Counted from the first letter of the stretch, positions 33,246-42,462 are shown. The stretch is DNA of 64,000 bases from PFJX01 sp040757575 (GCA_040757575.1 JBFLXA010000001.1:1-64000), one strand, 5' to 3'. Made by a program: numbers and translations. The notes: generated by a model from the letters alone, not told the origin.

Positions 33246-33274
33246 ACTATACCGGCGGAGCGGAGGGCTCACAA
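33246..33274 (-). promoter_or_regulatory. Promoter of the riboswitch-gcv operon
   Basis: Minus strand: TTGTGA (33269-33274), a 17-bp spacer, TATAGT (33246-33251). Transcription should start near 33239, just ahead of the first aptamer. Confidence 0.65.
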
Positions 33275-33296
33275 GTCACCTCAGGCTACGAGAGTC

Positions 33297-34307
33297 TTAG
33301 CGGGGGTAAGCCACGTCCAGCAGGTAGCTGGCGGCGGAGAGGTTGCCGATATCCAGGTCCAGGCGGACTTCCTGTTCGCTCTGGGCGGGAAAGCCGGCCC
33401 GTGCGCTGATGCCCTTGGGCAGGTAGTCCTGGGGGGGCAGAGCTTTCTGGGCCACGGGGGATTCCCGCAGGTCGATCAGGGTCAGCACCACGTGGGGCCA
33501 TTCCTGAGCCTGGCCAGTGCGGTTGGCCAGCAGGAAAGTCAGCCGTATCCGGGATTTCTGCTCCACGTCGTGTTCCAGGCTGGAGGAGACGATGGCCTGG
33601 CGGGTGAGTTGCCGTGGCAGAGGCACGGCGCATCCCAGGGGCTTGCAGAATTCGGCCAGGAATGGGCGGCTGGCAGGCATGGTGGCGGCCAGTTCGGCCC
33701 GCAGGAAATAGGCCAGTTGCCCCAGCAGCAGCGCCGTCAGCAGCAGGATCAGACCCAGGTAGAGGGCGTGTTTCCAGGCCGGCAGCGCCGCCCGGGCTGG
33801 CTGCTTGTTGGGTAACTCGGAGAGCAGAATGGCGTCGGGGGTTTCCGTGGCGGGGGCGGTCCCTCCATGCCCCTCCTCGGCCGGAGACTCCGTCTTGGCG
33901 GACAATTCGGGGATCGGGGCCGATTCAGTCGCCTCGCCGGGTTCCGGACTAGCCGGCTCCAGGGGTAAGGAACTGGTATCTGCGTAAGCGCCCAGGGCCT
34001 GGCGATTTAGGATGCTGAGACCGGGGGTGGCCTCGGCGACGACTTCGTCAGCTCCCTTGGGTTCGGTTGCCTCCAGTTCCGGTCCGGGTGACGCCACGGC
34101 CACAACCTCCGGGGAAGCCACTGGCGGCAAGCCATCCTGTACGGGCGAGACTTCCGCCAGGGGCGCTCCTTCCAGTTCCGGCAGCAGGGTGTCGTAAGCG
34201 TTGAATACGGCGTTGCAATTGCCGCAACGCACCAACCCCCGGCGCAGACCCAGTTGTTCCTGATGGACCCGGAAAGTGGTGTGGCAGGCGGGGCAACTGG
34301 TTTGCAT
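33297..34307 (-). CDS. Zinc-ribbon/DUF3426 membrane protein
   Basis: A 336-aa protein of unknown function, common in betaproteobacteria after prmA. The N-terminal MJ0042-type zinc ribbon has two CxxC pairs (CPAC..., CGNC). A long Pro/Glu-rich linker follows (about residues 45-170). One transmembrane helix (LYLGLILLLTALLLGQLAYF, ~178-198) precedes the DUF3426 C-terminal domain (CKPLGCAVPLPRQ ... EWPHVVLTLIDLR). It is last in the aroQ-accB-accC-prmA operon. Confidence 0.88.
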   Translation of the reverse strand: MQTSCPACHTTFRVHQEQLGLRRGLVRCGNCNAVFNAYDTLLPELEGAPLAEVSPVQDGLPPVASPEVVAVASPGPELEATEPKGADEVVAEATPGLSILNRQALGAYADTSSLPLEPASPEPGEATESAPIPELSAKTESPAEEGHGGTAPATETPDAILLSELPNKQPARAALPAWKHALYLGLILLLTALLLGQLAYFLRAELAATMPASRPFLAEFCKPLGCAVPLPRQLTRQAIVSSSLEHDVEQKSRIRLTFLLANRTGQAQEWPHVVLTLIDLRESPVAQKALPPQDYLPKGISARAGFPAQSEQEVRLDLDIGNLSAASYLLDVAYPR

Positions 34308-34312
34308 GGCTT

Positions 34313-34347
34313 ATGCGCGATGCGTAAGGGGCAAGGCGCAAGGCGGA
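34313..34347. repeat. 7-nt-period single-arm array, prmA/DUF3426 gap
   Basis: ATGCGCG ATGCGTA AGGGGCA AGGCGCA AGGCGGA read as consecutive 7-nt units. Only one arm is well preserved; the facing pyrimidine arm is degraded. Confidence 0.6.
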
Positions 34348-34354
34348 ATGTTTA

Positions 34355-35230
34355 TCATCGTTTCACGCCTTCCAGACATACCCAGCCCTCTTCCTCGCGC
34401 CAGAGGGCCATGTCGAATTGCTGGCCGTAGATGCCCAGGATTTCCGTTGCCTGGTCCGCCAGGATGCCGGACAGGGCAATGCGCCCGCCGGGCCGCACCC
34501 GGGCCGCAAGCAGGGGCATGAGGGCCCGCAGGGGGTTGGTGAGGATGTTGGCCACCAGGATGTCGTAGGTGCCGGCCGGCAGGGCGTCGGGCAGGTGGAA
34601 GCTCGCGGTCACGCCATTGCGCTGGGTGTTGTCCCGGGAGGCGGCCACGGCCTGGGGGTCCAGGTCCACCCCCACCACCGGGGCGGCCCCCAGGCGGGCG
34701 GCGGCGATGGCGAGTATCCCCGAGCCGCAGCCGTAGTCCAACAGGGATTCGCCCCCCTGCACGTGCTGCTCTAGCCAGGCCAGGCACAGGCGGGTGGTGG
34801 GATGGCTGCCGGTGCCGAAGGCCAGGCCTGGGTCCAGCTCGATGCAGATGGCCTCCGGGTCCGGGGGTTCATGCCAGGAGGGCACGATCCAGAGCAGGTC
34901 TGAAATGCGGATGGGGTCGAACTGGGATTGGGTCAGGCGCACCCAGTCCTGCTCCTCCACGGTTTCGATCTGGTGTTCGTGGTCGGTGGCCAGACCCAGG
35001 GTGGCCAAGAGGACAGGCACGTCCGCATCCGCATCCAGCAGGGCCACCACCCAGTTGCGCCGCCAGGCCTTTGGATCTGCCAAACCCGGCTCGCCGAACT
35101 GGGGCGCTTCCGCTTCGGTGCCCGCGTCCCGGTCCTCGATGGATGCGGACAGGGCACCCGCTTCCATGAGGGCATCCGCCAGGGCTTCGGCCTGGTCCTG
35201 GCTGGCGGCGAGTTTGAGGGACAGCCACAT
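34355..35230 (-). CDS. prmA: Ribosomal protein L11 methyltransferase
   Basis: Trimethylates ribosomal protein L11 using SAM. It is 291 aa; the start at 35230 gives the family N-terminus MWLSLKLAASQDQAEAL, whereas the frame open from 35260 is repeat-derived. The SAM motif is LDYGCGSGILAIAAARLG and the conserved catalytic-core stretch is DILVANILTNPL. It is preceded by accC across a repeat-filled gap. Confidence 0.93.
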   Translation of the reverse strand: MWLSLKLAASQDQAEALADALMEAGALSASIEDRDAGTEAEAPQFGEPGLADPKAWRRNWVVALLDADADVPVLLATLGLATDHEHQIETVEEQDWVRLTQSQFDPIRISDLLWIVPSWHEPPDPEAICIELDPGLAFGTGSHPTTRLCLAWLEQHVQGGESLLDYGCGSGILAIAAARLGAAPVVGVDLDPQAVAASRDNTQRNGVTASFHLPDALPAGTYDILVANILTNPLRALMPLLAARVRPGGRIALSGILADQATEILGIYGQQFDMALWREEEGWVCLEGVKR

Positions 35231-35234
35231 GGCA

Positions 35235-35321
35235 GGTTCAAGGCTCAAGGAGCAAGGCACAAGGTAAAACGCGCCGACATATCAGGCCGTTCCTTGATCC
35301 TGGCTCCTTGTCCCTTGCCCC
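35235..35321. repeat. 7-nt-period palindromic array (AAGGNNC unit), prmA/accC gap
   Basis: AAGGCTC AAGGAGC AAGGCAC AAGG (35239-35264) faces CCTTGATCCTGGCTCCTTGT... (35292-35321). Both arms have 7-nt period and are mutually complementary. Confidence 0.8.
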
Positions 35322-35323
35322 TC

Positions 35324-36673
35324 TCAATGCTTGTTCAAACCCAACTTCTTTTCCAGGTAGTGGATGCTCTGCCCCCCCTCCAGGAAGGCCTGGTCTTCCA
35401 GCAGATCCCGGTGCAGAGGAATGTTGGTCTTGATGCCTTCCACGATCATCTCCGACAGGGCGATCTTCATGCGGGCGATGGCCTGCTCCCGGGTGGCGCC
35501 GTAGGTGATGAGCTTGCCGATCATGGAATCGTAATGTGGCGGCACGTAGTAGTTCTGGTACACGTGGGAATCCACCCGCACCCCGGGTCCGCCGGGGGCG
35601 TGGTAGAGGGTGATGCGCCCCGGGGACGGCACGAACCTGGCCGGGTCTTCCGCGTTGATGCGGCATTCCAGGGCATGGCCCTTGAGGTGGATATCCTTCT
35701 GCTTGTTGGCCAGGGGCAGGCCGGCGGCGATGCGGATGGATTCCTGGACGATGTCCACGCCGGTCACCAGCTCGGTGACCGGGTGTTCCACCTGTACCCG
35801 GGTGTTCATCTCGATGAAGTAGAACTCGCCGTCTTCGTACAGGAACTCGAAGGTGCCCGCGCCCCGGTAGCCGATCTGCCGGCAGGCTTCGGCGCAGCGT
35901 TCGCCGATCTTGTTGCGCAGCTTCACGTCCAGGCCCGGGGCCGGGGCCTCTTCCAGCACCTTCTGGTGCCGGCGCTGCATGGAGCAGTCCCGCTCCCCCA
36001 GGTGGATGGCGTTGCCGTGGGTGTCGGACAGCACCTGGATTTCGATGTGGCGCGGGTTGCCCAGGAACTTCTCCATGTACACCATGGGGTTGTTGAAGGC
36101 GGCCGCAGCCTCCGCCTGGGTCATCTGCACGGACTGGACCAGGTGGGCCTCGGTGTGCACCACCCGCATGCCCCGGCCCCCACCGCCACCGGCGGCCTTG
36201 ATGATGATGGGGTAGCCGATGTCCTTGGCCATGCGCACCCATTCGTCCGGATCGTCCCCCAGGGCACCGTCGGAACCGGGCACGCAGGGGACGTTGGAAG
36301 CCTTCATGGCATCCTTGGCGGAAACCTTGTCACCCATGAGGCGGATGGTGTCGGGCCGGGGGCCGATGAAGGTGAAGCCGGAGCTTTCCACCCGCTCGGC
36401 GAAATCGGCGTTTTCCGACAGGAAGCCGTAGCCCGGGTGGATGGCCTCCGCGTCCGTCACCTCGGCGGCGGCAATGATGGAGGGCACATGCAAATAGCTT
36501 TTGATGGAGGGCGCCGGGCCGATGCACACGGCTTCGTCCGCCAGGCGAACGTACTTGGCCTCGGCATCCGCCTCGGAATACACCGCCACGGTCTTGATGC
36601 CCATCTCGCGACAGGCCCGCTGGATGCGGAGGGCAATCTCCCCCCGGTTTGCAATCAGGACTTTTTCAAACAT
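35324..36673 (-). CDS. accC: Biotin carboxylase subunit of acetyl-CoA carboxylase
   Basis: Carboxylates biotin on BCCP with ATP and bicarbonate, the first step of malonyl-CoA and fatty-acid synthesis. It is 449 aa with N-terminus MFEKVLIANRGEIALRI, ATP-grasp glycine loop KAAGGGGGRGMR and catalytic segment YRGAGTFEFLYEDGEFYFIE followed by MNTRVQVEHPVTE. It lies 88 bp after accB, with a repeat in the gap. Confidence 0.96.
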   Translation of the reverse strand: MFEKVLIANRGEIALRIQRACREMGIKTVAVYSEADAEAKYVRLADEAVCIGPAPSIKSYLHVPSIIAAAEVTDAEAIHPGYGFLSENADFAERVESSGFTFIGPRPDTIRLMGDKVSAKDAMKASNVPCVPGSDGALGDDPDEWVRMAKDIGYPIIIKAAGGGGGRGMRVVHTEAHLVQSVQMTQAEAAAAFNNPMVYMEKFLGNPRHIEIQVLSDTHGNAIHLGERDCSMQRRHQKVLEEAPAPGLDVKLRNKIGERCAEACRQIGYRGAGTFEFLYEDGEFYFIEMNTRVQVEHPVTELVTGVDIVQESIRIAAGLPLANKQKDIHLKGHALECRINAEDPARFVPSPGRITLYHAPGGPGVRVDSHVYQNYYVPPHYDSMIGKLITYGATREQAIARMKIALSEMIVEGIKTNIPLHRDLLEDQAFLEGGQSIHYLEKKLGLNKH

Positions 36674-36683
36674 GGTTTTGACC

Positions 36684-36720
36684 CCAGTGAAGGGGGAAGG
36701 GTGAAGGGGGAAGGGTGTGC
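36684..36720. repeat. 7-nt-period array (GAAGGGG unit), accC/accB gap
   Basis: GTGAAGGGGGAAGGGTGAAG... gives 7-nt-spaced GAAGGG blocks. The opposing arm (36740-36757) is only weakly complementary, so this copy is degraded. Confidence 0.55.
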
Positions 36721-36761
36721 ACTTTCGCGCACCGTCGCCTCACCTCACACGCTTCCCGGCA

Positions 36762-37220
<459 letters not shown>

Positions 37221-37225
37221 TTAGA

Positions 37226-37726
37226 TCAATCCTCCAGGGCATGAAGGGCATAGCCCAGGGCAAAGAGATACCCCATGGCGCCCAGACCGGAAATCACACC
37301 GACCGCCTTGTCGGAAAAATACGACTGCTGGCGGAAGGGTTCCCGGGCGTGGACATTGGACAGATGCACTTCGATGAAAGGGATGGCAACCCCAGCCAGG
37401 GCGTCCCGGATGGCGACGCTGGTATGCGTAAACGCGGCTGGGTTGATGATGATGAAACCCACATTCTCGTGGCGGGCGGCATGGATGCGCTCCACCAGTA
37501 GATGTTCGGCATTGCTCTGAAAACACTCGACCGTCACGCCTACGTCCTGGCCCTGGACCTTCAGGGCGGCATCGATATCCGCCAGGGTCTGGTGACCATA
37601 GACATCCGGTTCCCGGGTGCCCAACAGGTTGAGATTCGGGCCGTGCAGGACCAGAACACCCTTGCCCGGCTGTGTTGCCTGAATCTCCGCTTGCGGGGAA
37701 GACCGGGGCGTACGCTTGCGTGCCAT
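37226..37726 (-). CDS. aroQ: Type II 3-dehydroquinate dehydratase
   Basis: Converts 3-dehydroquinate to 3-dehydroshikimate in the shikimate pathway. It is 166 aa with an unusual ~23-residue basic N-terminal extension (MARKRTPRSSPQAEIQ). Conserved segments are LHGPNLNLLGTREPDVYG, ECFQSNAEHLLVERIH, INPAAFTHTSVAIRDAL and EVHLSNVHAREPFR. It is the promoter-proximal gene of the aroQ-accB-accC-prmA-DUF3426 operon. The 86-bp region upstream shows no clear promoter to my eye. Confidence 0.94.
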   Translation of the reverse strand: MARKRTPRSSPQAEIQATQPGKGVLVLHGPNLNLLGTREPDVYGHQTLADIDAALKVQGQDVGVTVECFQSNAEHLLVERIHAARHENVGFIIINPAAFTHTSVAIRDALAGVAIPFIEVHLSNVHAREPFRQQSYFSDKAVGVISGLGAMGYLFALGYALHALED

Positions 37727-37812
37727 TTACGAGCGGCCGGTTGTTAAAGTGGCGGCGATTTTGCCGGAATTGACATCGATTAGTCCAGCAACACTCCTTT
37801 ATTACCCATCGG

Positions 37813-38568
37813 CTACCCACCTGTCCCCTGCCTGCTGGGCCACGCCCCCTTAGGTTGGCTTTTGGCGTGCAACTTCCAGAAAACCCCCAGTAGATTGTCG
37901 CCGAAGGAGATGGCTTTCCGGGGCAAGGCCAGGGGGTCCACACCCACCTGGGCGGGCGCCCGCACACAGGTGGTGGCGCTGGCATAACCCGCCTCCGCCA
38001 CGGCATTCAGGGCCCGCATGTCATAACTGCCGTAGGGATAGCAGAAATGGCGCACGGGCTCTCCCAGCAGGTCCTCCAGCTGGGCCTTGGACTGGGTGAC
38101 TTCGGTTTGAATACGGGCGTCGTCCTGCAAGGCCAGCTTTACATGGTTGGCGGAATGGGAGCCGAAATCCACGCCGGCCCGGCGCAGTTCCCGGATGCGC
38201 TCCGCGCTCATCAACGGCGGCGTGGCGCGCCCGTCGCCGGCGAACCAGCTGGCCGGTTTGCCGATCAGGCCGGAGATCAGGTAAACCATGGCGGGAAAGC
38301 CATACTTGCTCAGTTCCGGCCAGGCATATTCGTAGAAATTCTCGTATCCGTCGTCAAAGGTCAGGGCCACAGCCCGGGGCGGGATGGGCTGCTCGCCGCG
38401 CAAGCAGGCCAGAACTTCGTCCAGGGCCAGCACGTGGTAGCCAAAGCGGTGCAGATAGGCCATTTGCGCCGCAAATCGCCGGTAGTGGCAATAGGTGGAG
38501 CGATGGACCTTCATGGGTTGGAAGTCCCCCACCTGGTGGTACATGAGAATGTTGATCGCCGCAGTCAT
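37813..38568 (-). CDS. Polysaccharide deacetylase (carbohydrate esterase 4)
   Basis: Probably removes N-acetyl groups from an amino sugar polymer. It is 251 aa with no signal peptide. The NodB-fold motifs are intact: catalytic TFDDGYENF (about residues 70-78), metal-ligand HSANH (~138-142) and FCYPYGSYD (~175-183). It is the last gene of the first glycosyltransferase operon, overlapping the preceding gene by 4 bp. Its cytosolic look leaves open whether it acts on a lipid-linked intermediate. Confidence 0.88.
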   Translation of the reverse strand: MTAAINILMYHQVGDFQPMKVHRSTYCHYRRFAAQMAYLHRFGYHVLALDEVLACLRGEQPIPPRAVALTFDDGYENFYEYAWPELSKYGFPAMVYLISGLIGKPASWFAGDGRATPPLMSAERIRELRRAGVDFGSHSANHVKLALQDDARIQTEVTQSKAQLEDLLGEPVRHFCYPYGSYDMRALNAVAEAGYASATTCVRAPAQVGVDPLALPRKAISFGDNLLGVFWKLHAKSQPKGAWPSRQGTGG

Positions 38569-39641
38569 CGCCCGAAGATGTCCAGCAGATGTTCATAGAG
38601 TTGGCGATATTGCCTGATGATTTCCGCCTCGCCGAAGTCCTTTTCCACCCGCAGCCCCCCCGCCTGCACCAGGGCGGCGGCCAGGGCCGGCTCCCCCATC
38701 ACCTGTTCCATGCCCCGGGCCAGGGCGATCGCGTCGCCACAGGGGGCCACCCAGGCATCCTCGCCGTGGCGGGCAATCTCCCGGGCACCGCGAAAAGCCG
38801 TGCATACCAGAGGCTTGCCATAAGCCCAGGCCTCCAGGATCACATTCCCCAGAGTTTCCGCATCTTCCGAGGGAAACGCCACCATGTCCGCCAGATGGAA
38901 CCAGGGGGCGGGATCATGTTGCCAGCCGGCCCAGTGGATTCGGGATGCCACACCCAGCTGGCGGGCCTGGGCTTCCAGGGCACCCCGCAGGGGGCCGTCC
39001 CCCAGCACTACCAGACGGGGCCTACGGCCGGCCACCTCGGCGGGCAGCCGGGCCAGGGCATCGATGAGGTGGCGCTGGCCCTTTACCTCGATCATGCGTC
39101 CGGCAGTGACGATGAGCCAGTCCTCCGGCTGCACATCGAGTTCCTGCCGCAGGGCGGCAATCTTGCCCGGGGCCGGCGGCAAGGCAGGTTCCGCAAAATT
39201 GTAGATGTGGAACACCCGGTCGGCAGGCAGGCCCTGCTGCACCATCCAGTCGCACAATCCCCGGGTGTTGCCCACCCAGGCATGGGCATGGAGAAAAGGC
39301 CCGACTTTGTAATACCCCCCAAGCCGGGACAGGTGGACCACCCCCCGCCCGGGTTTCAGGTGGGTCAGGCGGGTAGCCCGCCCCATGTAGGTCTGCACGA
39401 GGGGTGCGCCGGTTTGCCGAATGGCCCGGGCGACAGCGGCCTTGGCGAAGGGATCCCAGACCGTGCCCATGTATACCTGCTCCAGAGGCGGGTGGATGAG
39501 GCCGGGCCGGGTAAGCTCGCTGCCGGTGCGGGTCAGCGCGGCGACCGGCTCGCCTTGCTGGTCCATGGCGTTCAGGAAACGCACGAACCATCGTTCCGCC
39601 CCGCCCATGGCCTTGCTGCCGATGATGTGGAGCGACTTCAT
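38565..39641 (-). CDS. GT4 glycosyltransferase
   Basis: A retaining sugar transferase of the GT-B fold. It is 358 aa. N-terminal GSKAMGGAERWFVRFLNAM and C-terminal donor-site motif DAETLGNVILEAW (E-x7-E) are present, with LVVLGDGPLRGALEA in between. Sugar and acceptor are unknown; neighbours point to surface polysaccharide or LPS core. It is translationally coupled on both sides by 4-bp overlaps. Confidence 0.87.
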   Translation of the reverse strand: MKSLHIIGSKAMGGAERWFVRFLNAMDQQGEPVAALTRTGSELTRPGLIHPPLEQVYMGTVWDPFAKAAVARAIRQTGAPLVQTYMGRATRLTHLKPGRGVVHLSRLGGYYKVGPFLHAHAWVGNTRGLCDWMVQQGLPADRVFHIYNFAEPALPPAPGKIAALRQELDVQPEDWLIVTAGRMIEVKGQRHLIDALARLPAEVAGRRPRLVVLGDGPLRGALEAQARQLGVASRIHWAGWQHDPAPWFHLADMVAFPSEDAETLGNVILEAWAYGKPLVCTAFRGAREIARHGEDAWVAPCGDAIALARGMEQVMGEPALAAALVQAGGLRVEKDFGEAEIIRQYRQLYEHLLDIFGR

Positions 39642-40714
39642 GACAGACTCCGGTAAACCGCCAGATTGCCCGCCACCATGGCCTGGACGGAAAACTCGGC
39701 CAGCATCCTGGCCCGTCCCTGGCGGCCCAGGGCCTGGCGCAAGGGGACATCATCCAGCAGGCGTTCTATCGCCCGCTGCAGCCCGGTCACGTCACCGGGG
39801 TCCACCAGCAGTCCGGTAACGCCCTCTTCCACCGCTTCCGGCATCCCGCCGGCCCGGGTGGCAATCACTGGCACCCCGGCCAGGGCCGCCTGGAGCAGGG
39901 ACACCCCCAGGCCTTCGATATCCGCCGGGTGCACCACCAGGTCCAGGCAGGACAGCCAGTTGGCCAGGTCCGTGCGGAAACCGGCAAAGACCACCTCCTT
40001 CTGCAACCCCTGGGCCTGGACCTGGGCACGCAATTCCGCCTCCAGGGGCCCCTGGCCGAAGAGCACCACCCGCAAGCCGGGGTGCCTGTCCCGCAGCCTG
40101 GGCATGGCCGCGAACAGGTAACGGTGACCCTTGCGCGGGATAAGCTGGGCGATGACGCCGATCACGGTGGCGCCCTCCGGAAGATCGAAGGTCCGCAGGA
40201 AGGTGGCGCGATCACAGCCCGTCGGGATCGACGCGCCATCCACCGCGCTGCGCACACAGGTCACCTTCTCGTCGGGCACGCCTTCCGCCAGCAACACCTG
40301 GCGGATACCCTCGGAAATGGTGACCACGCGGTCATACAGACGGTACTTGATGCCCGCCAGCCAACGGGGCTCCGGGTTATCCACCCGCCGCGACAGTACG
40401 CAGGGCACCCTGGCCCAGGCGGCAGCCAGCCCTCCCCAGATATCGGCGCCGCGGCGGCTGTGCAGATGCATCAGGTCCGGACGGTGCCGGCCCAGGGCGG
40501 CATGCAGACGCCAGAGCATGCCCAGGTCCAGGTCCCCTCCCAGGGGCAGTTCCTCCACTAGGGCGAAGTCCCGAGCCGGAGCTGCGATGGCGGCGCCCGG
40601 AGGGCAGACCAGCACATTCCTGACCCCCTGGGCATGGAGCCCCTCCAGCAGATAGAGGGCCTGGCGCGCGCCACCATAGAGGTGGCGTCCGGCCTCCACA
40701 TGCAGCACTTTCAT
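39638..40714 (-). CDS. GT4 glycosyltransferase with altered E-x7-E motif
   Basis: A GT-B fold transferase, 358 aa (GGARQALYLLEGLHAQG near the N-terminus; VVLFGQGPLEAELRAQV). The usual second glutamate of the E-x7-E donor motif is Gln here (DIEGLGVSLLQAALAG). That is seen in some active GT4 enzymes, so activity is not excluded. It is coupled to its neighbours by 4-bp overlaps. Confidence 0.85.
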   Translation of the reverse strand: MKVLHVEAGRHLYGGARQALYLLEGLHAQGVRNVLVCPPGAAIAAPARDFALVEELPLGGDLDLGMLWRLHAALGRHRPDLMHLHSRRGADIWGGLAAAWARVPCVLSRRVDNPEPRWLAGIKYRLYDRVVTISEGIRQVLLAEGVPDEKVTCVRSAVDGASIPTGCDRATFLRTFDLPEGATVIGVIAQLIPRKGHRYLFAAMPRLRDRHPGLRVVLFGQGPLEAELRAQVQAQGLQKEVVFAGFRTDLANWLSCLDLVVHPADIEGLGVSLLQAALAGVPVIATRAGGMPEAVEEGVTGLLVDPGDVTGLQRAIERLLDDVPLRQALGRQGRARMLAEFSVQAMVAGNLAVYRSLS

Positions 40715-41781
40715 CGGGGCGCCTCCAGCACAAGGGCAGCCTCTTCCAGCACCCGCTGGGGCGTGATGTCACGCAGGCAGTCGAAACTGCCGCCACAGGT
40801 GGGCCGCCGCCGACAGGGGGAACAATCCAGGCCCAGCCAGATCACCCGGGCGTTTAGCCGCGTGGTATCCAGATAGGGGCGGGTGGATCCAAACAGCGCC
40901 ACGGTGGGGGTGTTGAGGGCGATGCCCATGTGGGTGAGGCCTGTATCCACGCCCACCAGCAGGCCGGCGTGCTGGACCAGGGCGGCTGCCTGGGGCAGCC
41001 GGGTTTCCCCGGCCAGGGAAACGATGCCTGCGCTACCGGCGCAGATGACCTCTGCCGGATCCCGGTCAGCCGGCCCGCCCAGGATTACGGGCACCAGGCC
41101 AAACCGATCCCTGAGGGCCGGGGCCAGGGCCTGCCAGGCATCGACGAACCAGTGTTTCTGGGGCCGGGTGGTAAAGGGCGCCAGCACGGCATATCTCCCG
41201 GGCTCCAGCCCCCGTTCCGCCAGCAAGGCCCGGGCCTGGGCGTCCGCCTCGGGGGAAACGCTCATCCGGGGACGGAAATCGCCGCAGGACAGGCCCAGTT
41301 GCTCCGCGCAGTGGAGGTATTCCGAGCTGATGCGTTCCAGCTGCCCCCCGATAGGAATCACCTGGGTCATCAGCCACTGGCTGCCCTCCCGGGAGCCCAG
41401 GCCCACCCGGCGGGGAGCCCGGGTCATCCAGGTAAGCAGCCCGCTCTTCAGCAAGCCCTGCAAGTCCAGCACCAGATCAAACCGGGCCGCTTTCAAACGT
41501 TTGGCAAAGGCAGCGACCCGGGCGGCCAGGCGGCCGAAATGCCGTTCCCTCCAGAGGGTCCGCCACTCGCCCTTGGGCCAGATGATGATTTCGTCGACGC
41601 AGGGGTCCGCCAGCAGCAGTTCATGGATGCCGGGTTCGACCAGCCAGGCAATATGGGCCCCAGGGTAGGTACGTCGAAGTGCCTCGGCCATGGGGGCGGC
41701 GAAAACCACATCGCCGATGGCGCTGGCACGGATGATGAGAATGCGCCGGGGCGCGGGTTCAGTCAGCCCGGGCCGGGTCAT
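40711..41781 (-). CDS. Glycosyltransferase family 9 (heptosyltransferase-like)
   Basis: GT9 enzymes add heptose to the LPS inner core. It is 356 aa with start at 41781 (MTRPGLTEPAPRR); the frame continues upstream only as antisense-like sequence. Motifs are IIRASAIGDVVFAAPMAEAL (N-terminal) and VGVDTGLTHMGIAL (~C-terminal donor site). The C-terminal Cys cluster (CSPCRRRPTC, FDCL) is typical of WaaC/OpsX-like proteins. It overlaps the sulfotransferase 3' end by 23 bp. With gmhA nearby, heptose chemistry is plausible. Confidence 0.87.
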   Translation of the reverse strand: MTRPGLTEPAPRRILIIRASAIGDVVFAAPMAEALRRTYPGAHIAWLVEPGIHELLLADPCVDEIIIWPKGEWRTLWRERHFGRLAARVAAFAKRLKAARFDLVLDLQGLLKSGLLTWMTRAPRRVGLGSREGSQWLMTQVIPIGGQLERISSEYLHCAEQLGLSCGDFRPRMSVSPEADAQARALLAERGLEPGRYAVLAPFTTRPQKHWFVDAWQALAPALRDRFGLVPVILGGPADRDPAEVICAGSAGIVSLAGETRLPQAAALVQHAGLLVGVDTGLTHMGIALNTPTVALFGSTRPYLDTTRLNARVIWLGLDCSPCRRRPTCGGSFDCLRDITPQRVLEEAALVLEAPR

Positions 41782-42433
41782 CGAAGCTGTAGCCGAAGCG
41801 CGCCACGTCATCCTGGAAATGGCGGGCCACCAGGTCCACCAGGCTGTCGTCGTAGTAGCTGCGGTAGTCCTTGTTACGGTCCGTGGCCTGGCGCCGGTGG
41901 GGCAAGGCGATGGGCGGAATGCCGATGCGCTGGCAGGCGGTGTCGAAATCCTCCTGCAGACGCTCGTAGCGGCCGACGAAATCGACGATGAGCTTGCCCC
42001 GCAGGTCAATCAGGTAATCGCTTTGGCGCTCAATGGAGGTGTCGATATGGAATTGGTAGGGCCGCTCCGGATCCAGCTTCCAGCGCAGGAATTCGGCAAA
42101 AGTGTCCCGCCCTTCCATGTAATGGGGCCGTTCCCTCCGGATATGGTGGAAGGAACTGACCTGCAGATCCCACGGGTTGCGCACGAAGGCAAACTTGAAC
42201 AGCCCGTCGAAGAATTCCTTGGGCAGCATTTCCTGGGCGGCGATGACCTTGGAATGGCGCGGAAACTTGGTGCCCAGGCGGTGCCCAGTCAGATGGCTCA
42301 GACGGTGGCAGGGAAACATCAGCCAGTAATACGGGTCGCGCCAGCGCAGGCGTTCCAGGGCAGTACGCACACTGGTGCCACCGGTCTTGGCGATATGCAC
42401 GTAGAGGAACTTGAAGCGGGGGGATAGCAGCAT
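41759..42433 (-). CDS. Sulfotransferase family protein
   Basis: A PAPS-dependent transferase of the sulfotransferase_2 type; 224 aa. The 5'-phosphosulphate-binding loop is FLYVHIAKTGGTSVRTAL (about residues 9-26) and the 3'-phosphate-binding motif FAFVRNPWDLQVSSFHHI (~81-98). Found in a glycosyltransferase operon, it may sulphate a surface glycan. The catalytic residues appear intact, in contrast to the frameshifted relative at 46451-47385. Confidence 0.8.
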   Translation of the reverse strand: MLLSPRFKFLYVHIAKTGGTSVRTALERLRWRDPYYWLMFPCHRLSHLTGHRLGTKFPRHSKVIAAQEMLPKEFFDGLFKFAFVRNPWDLQVSSFHHIRRERPHYMEGRDTFAEFLRWKLDPERPYQFHIDTSIERQSDYLIDLRGKLIVDFVGRYERLQEDFDTACQRIGIPPIALPHRRQATDRNKDYRSYYDDSLVDLVARHFQDDVARFGYSFDDPARAD

Positions 42434-42462
42434 GGCCCTGCGCGTGGAAAAAACCGGCGGGA

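Noticed and set aside
28267..36720. CRISPR array or mobile element for the purine repeats
   Set aside because: Units are 7 nt and contiguous, with no spacers and no terminal transposon features.
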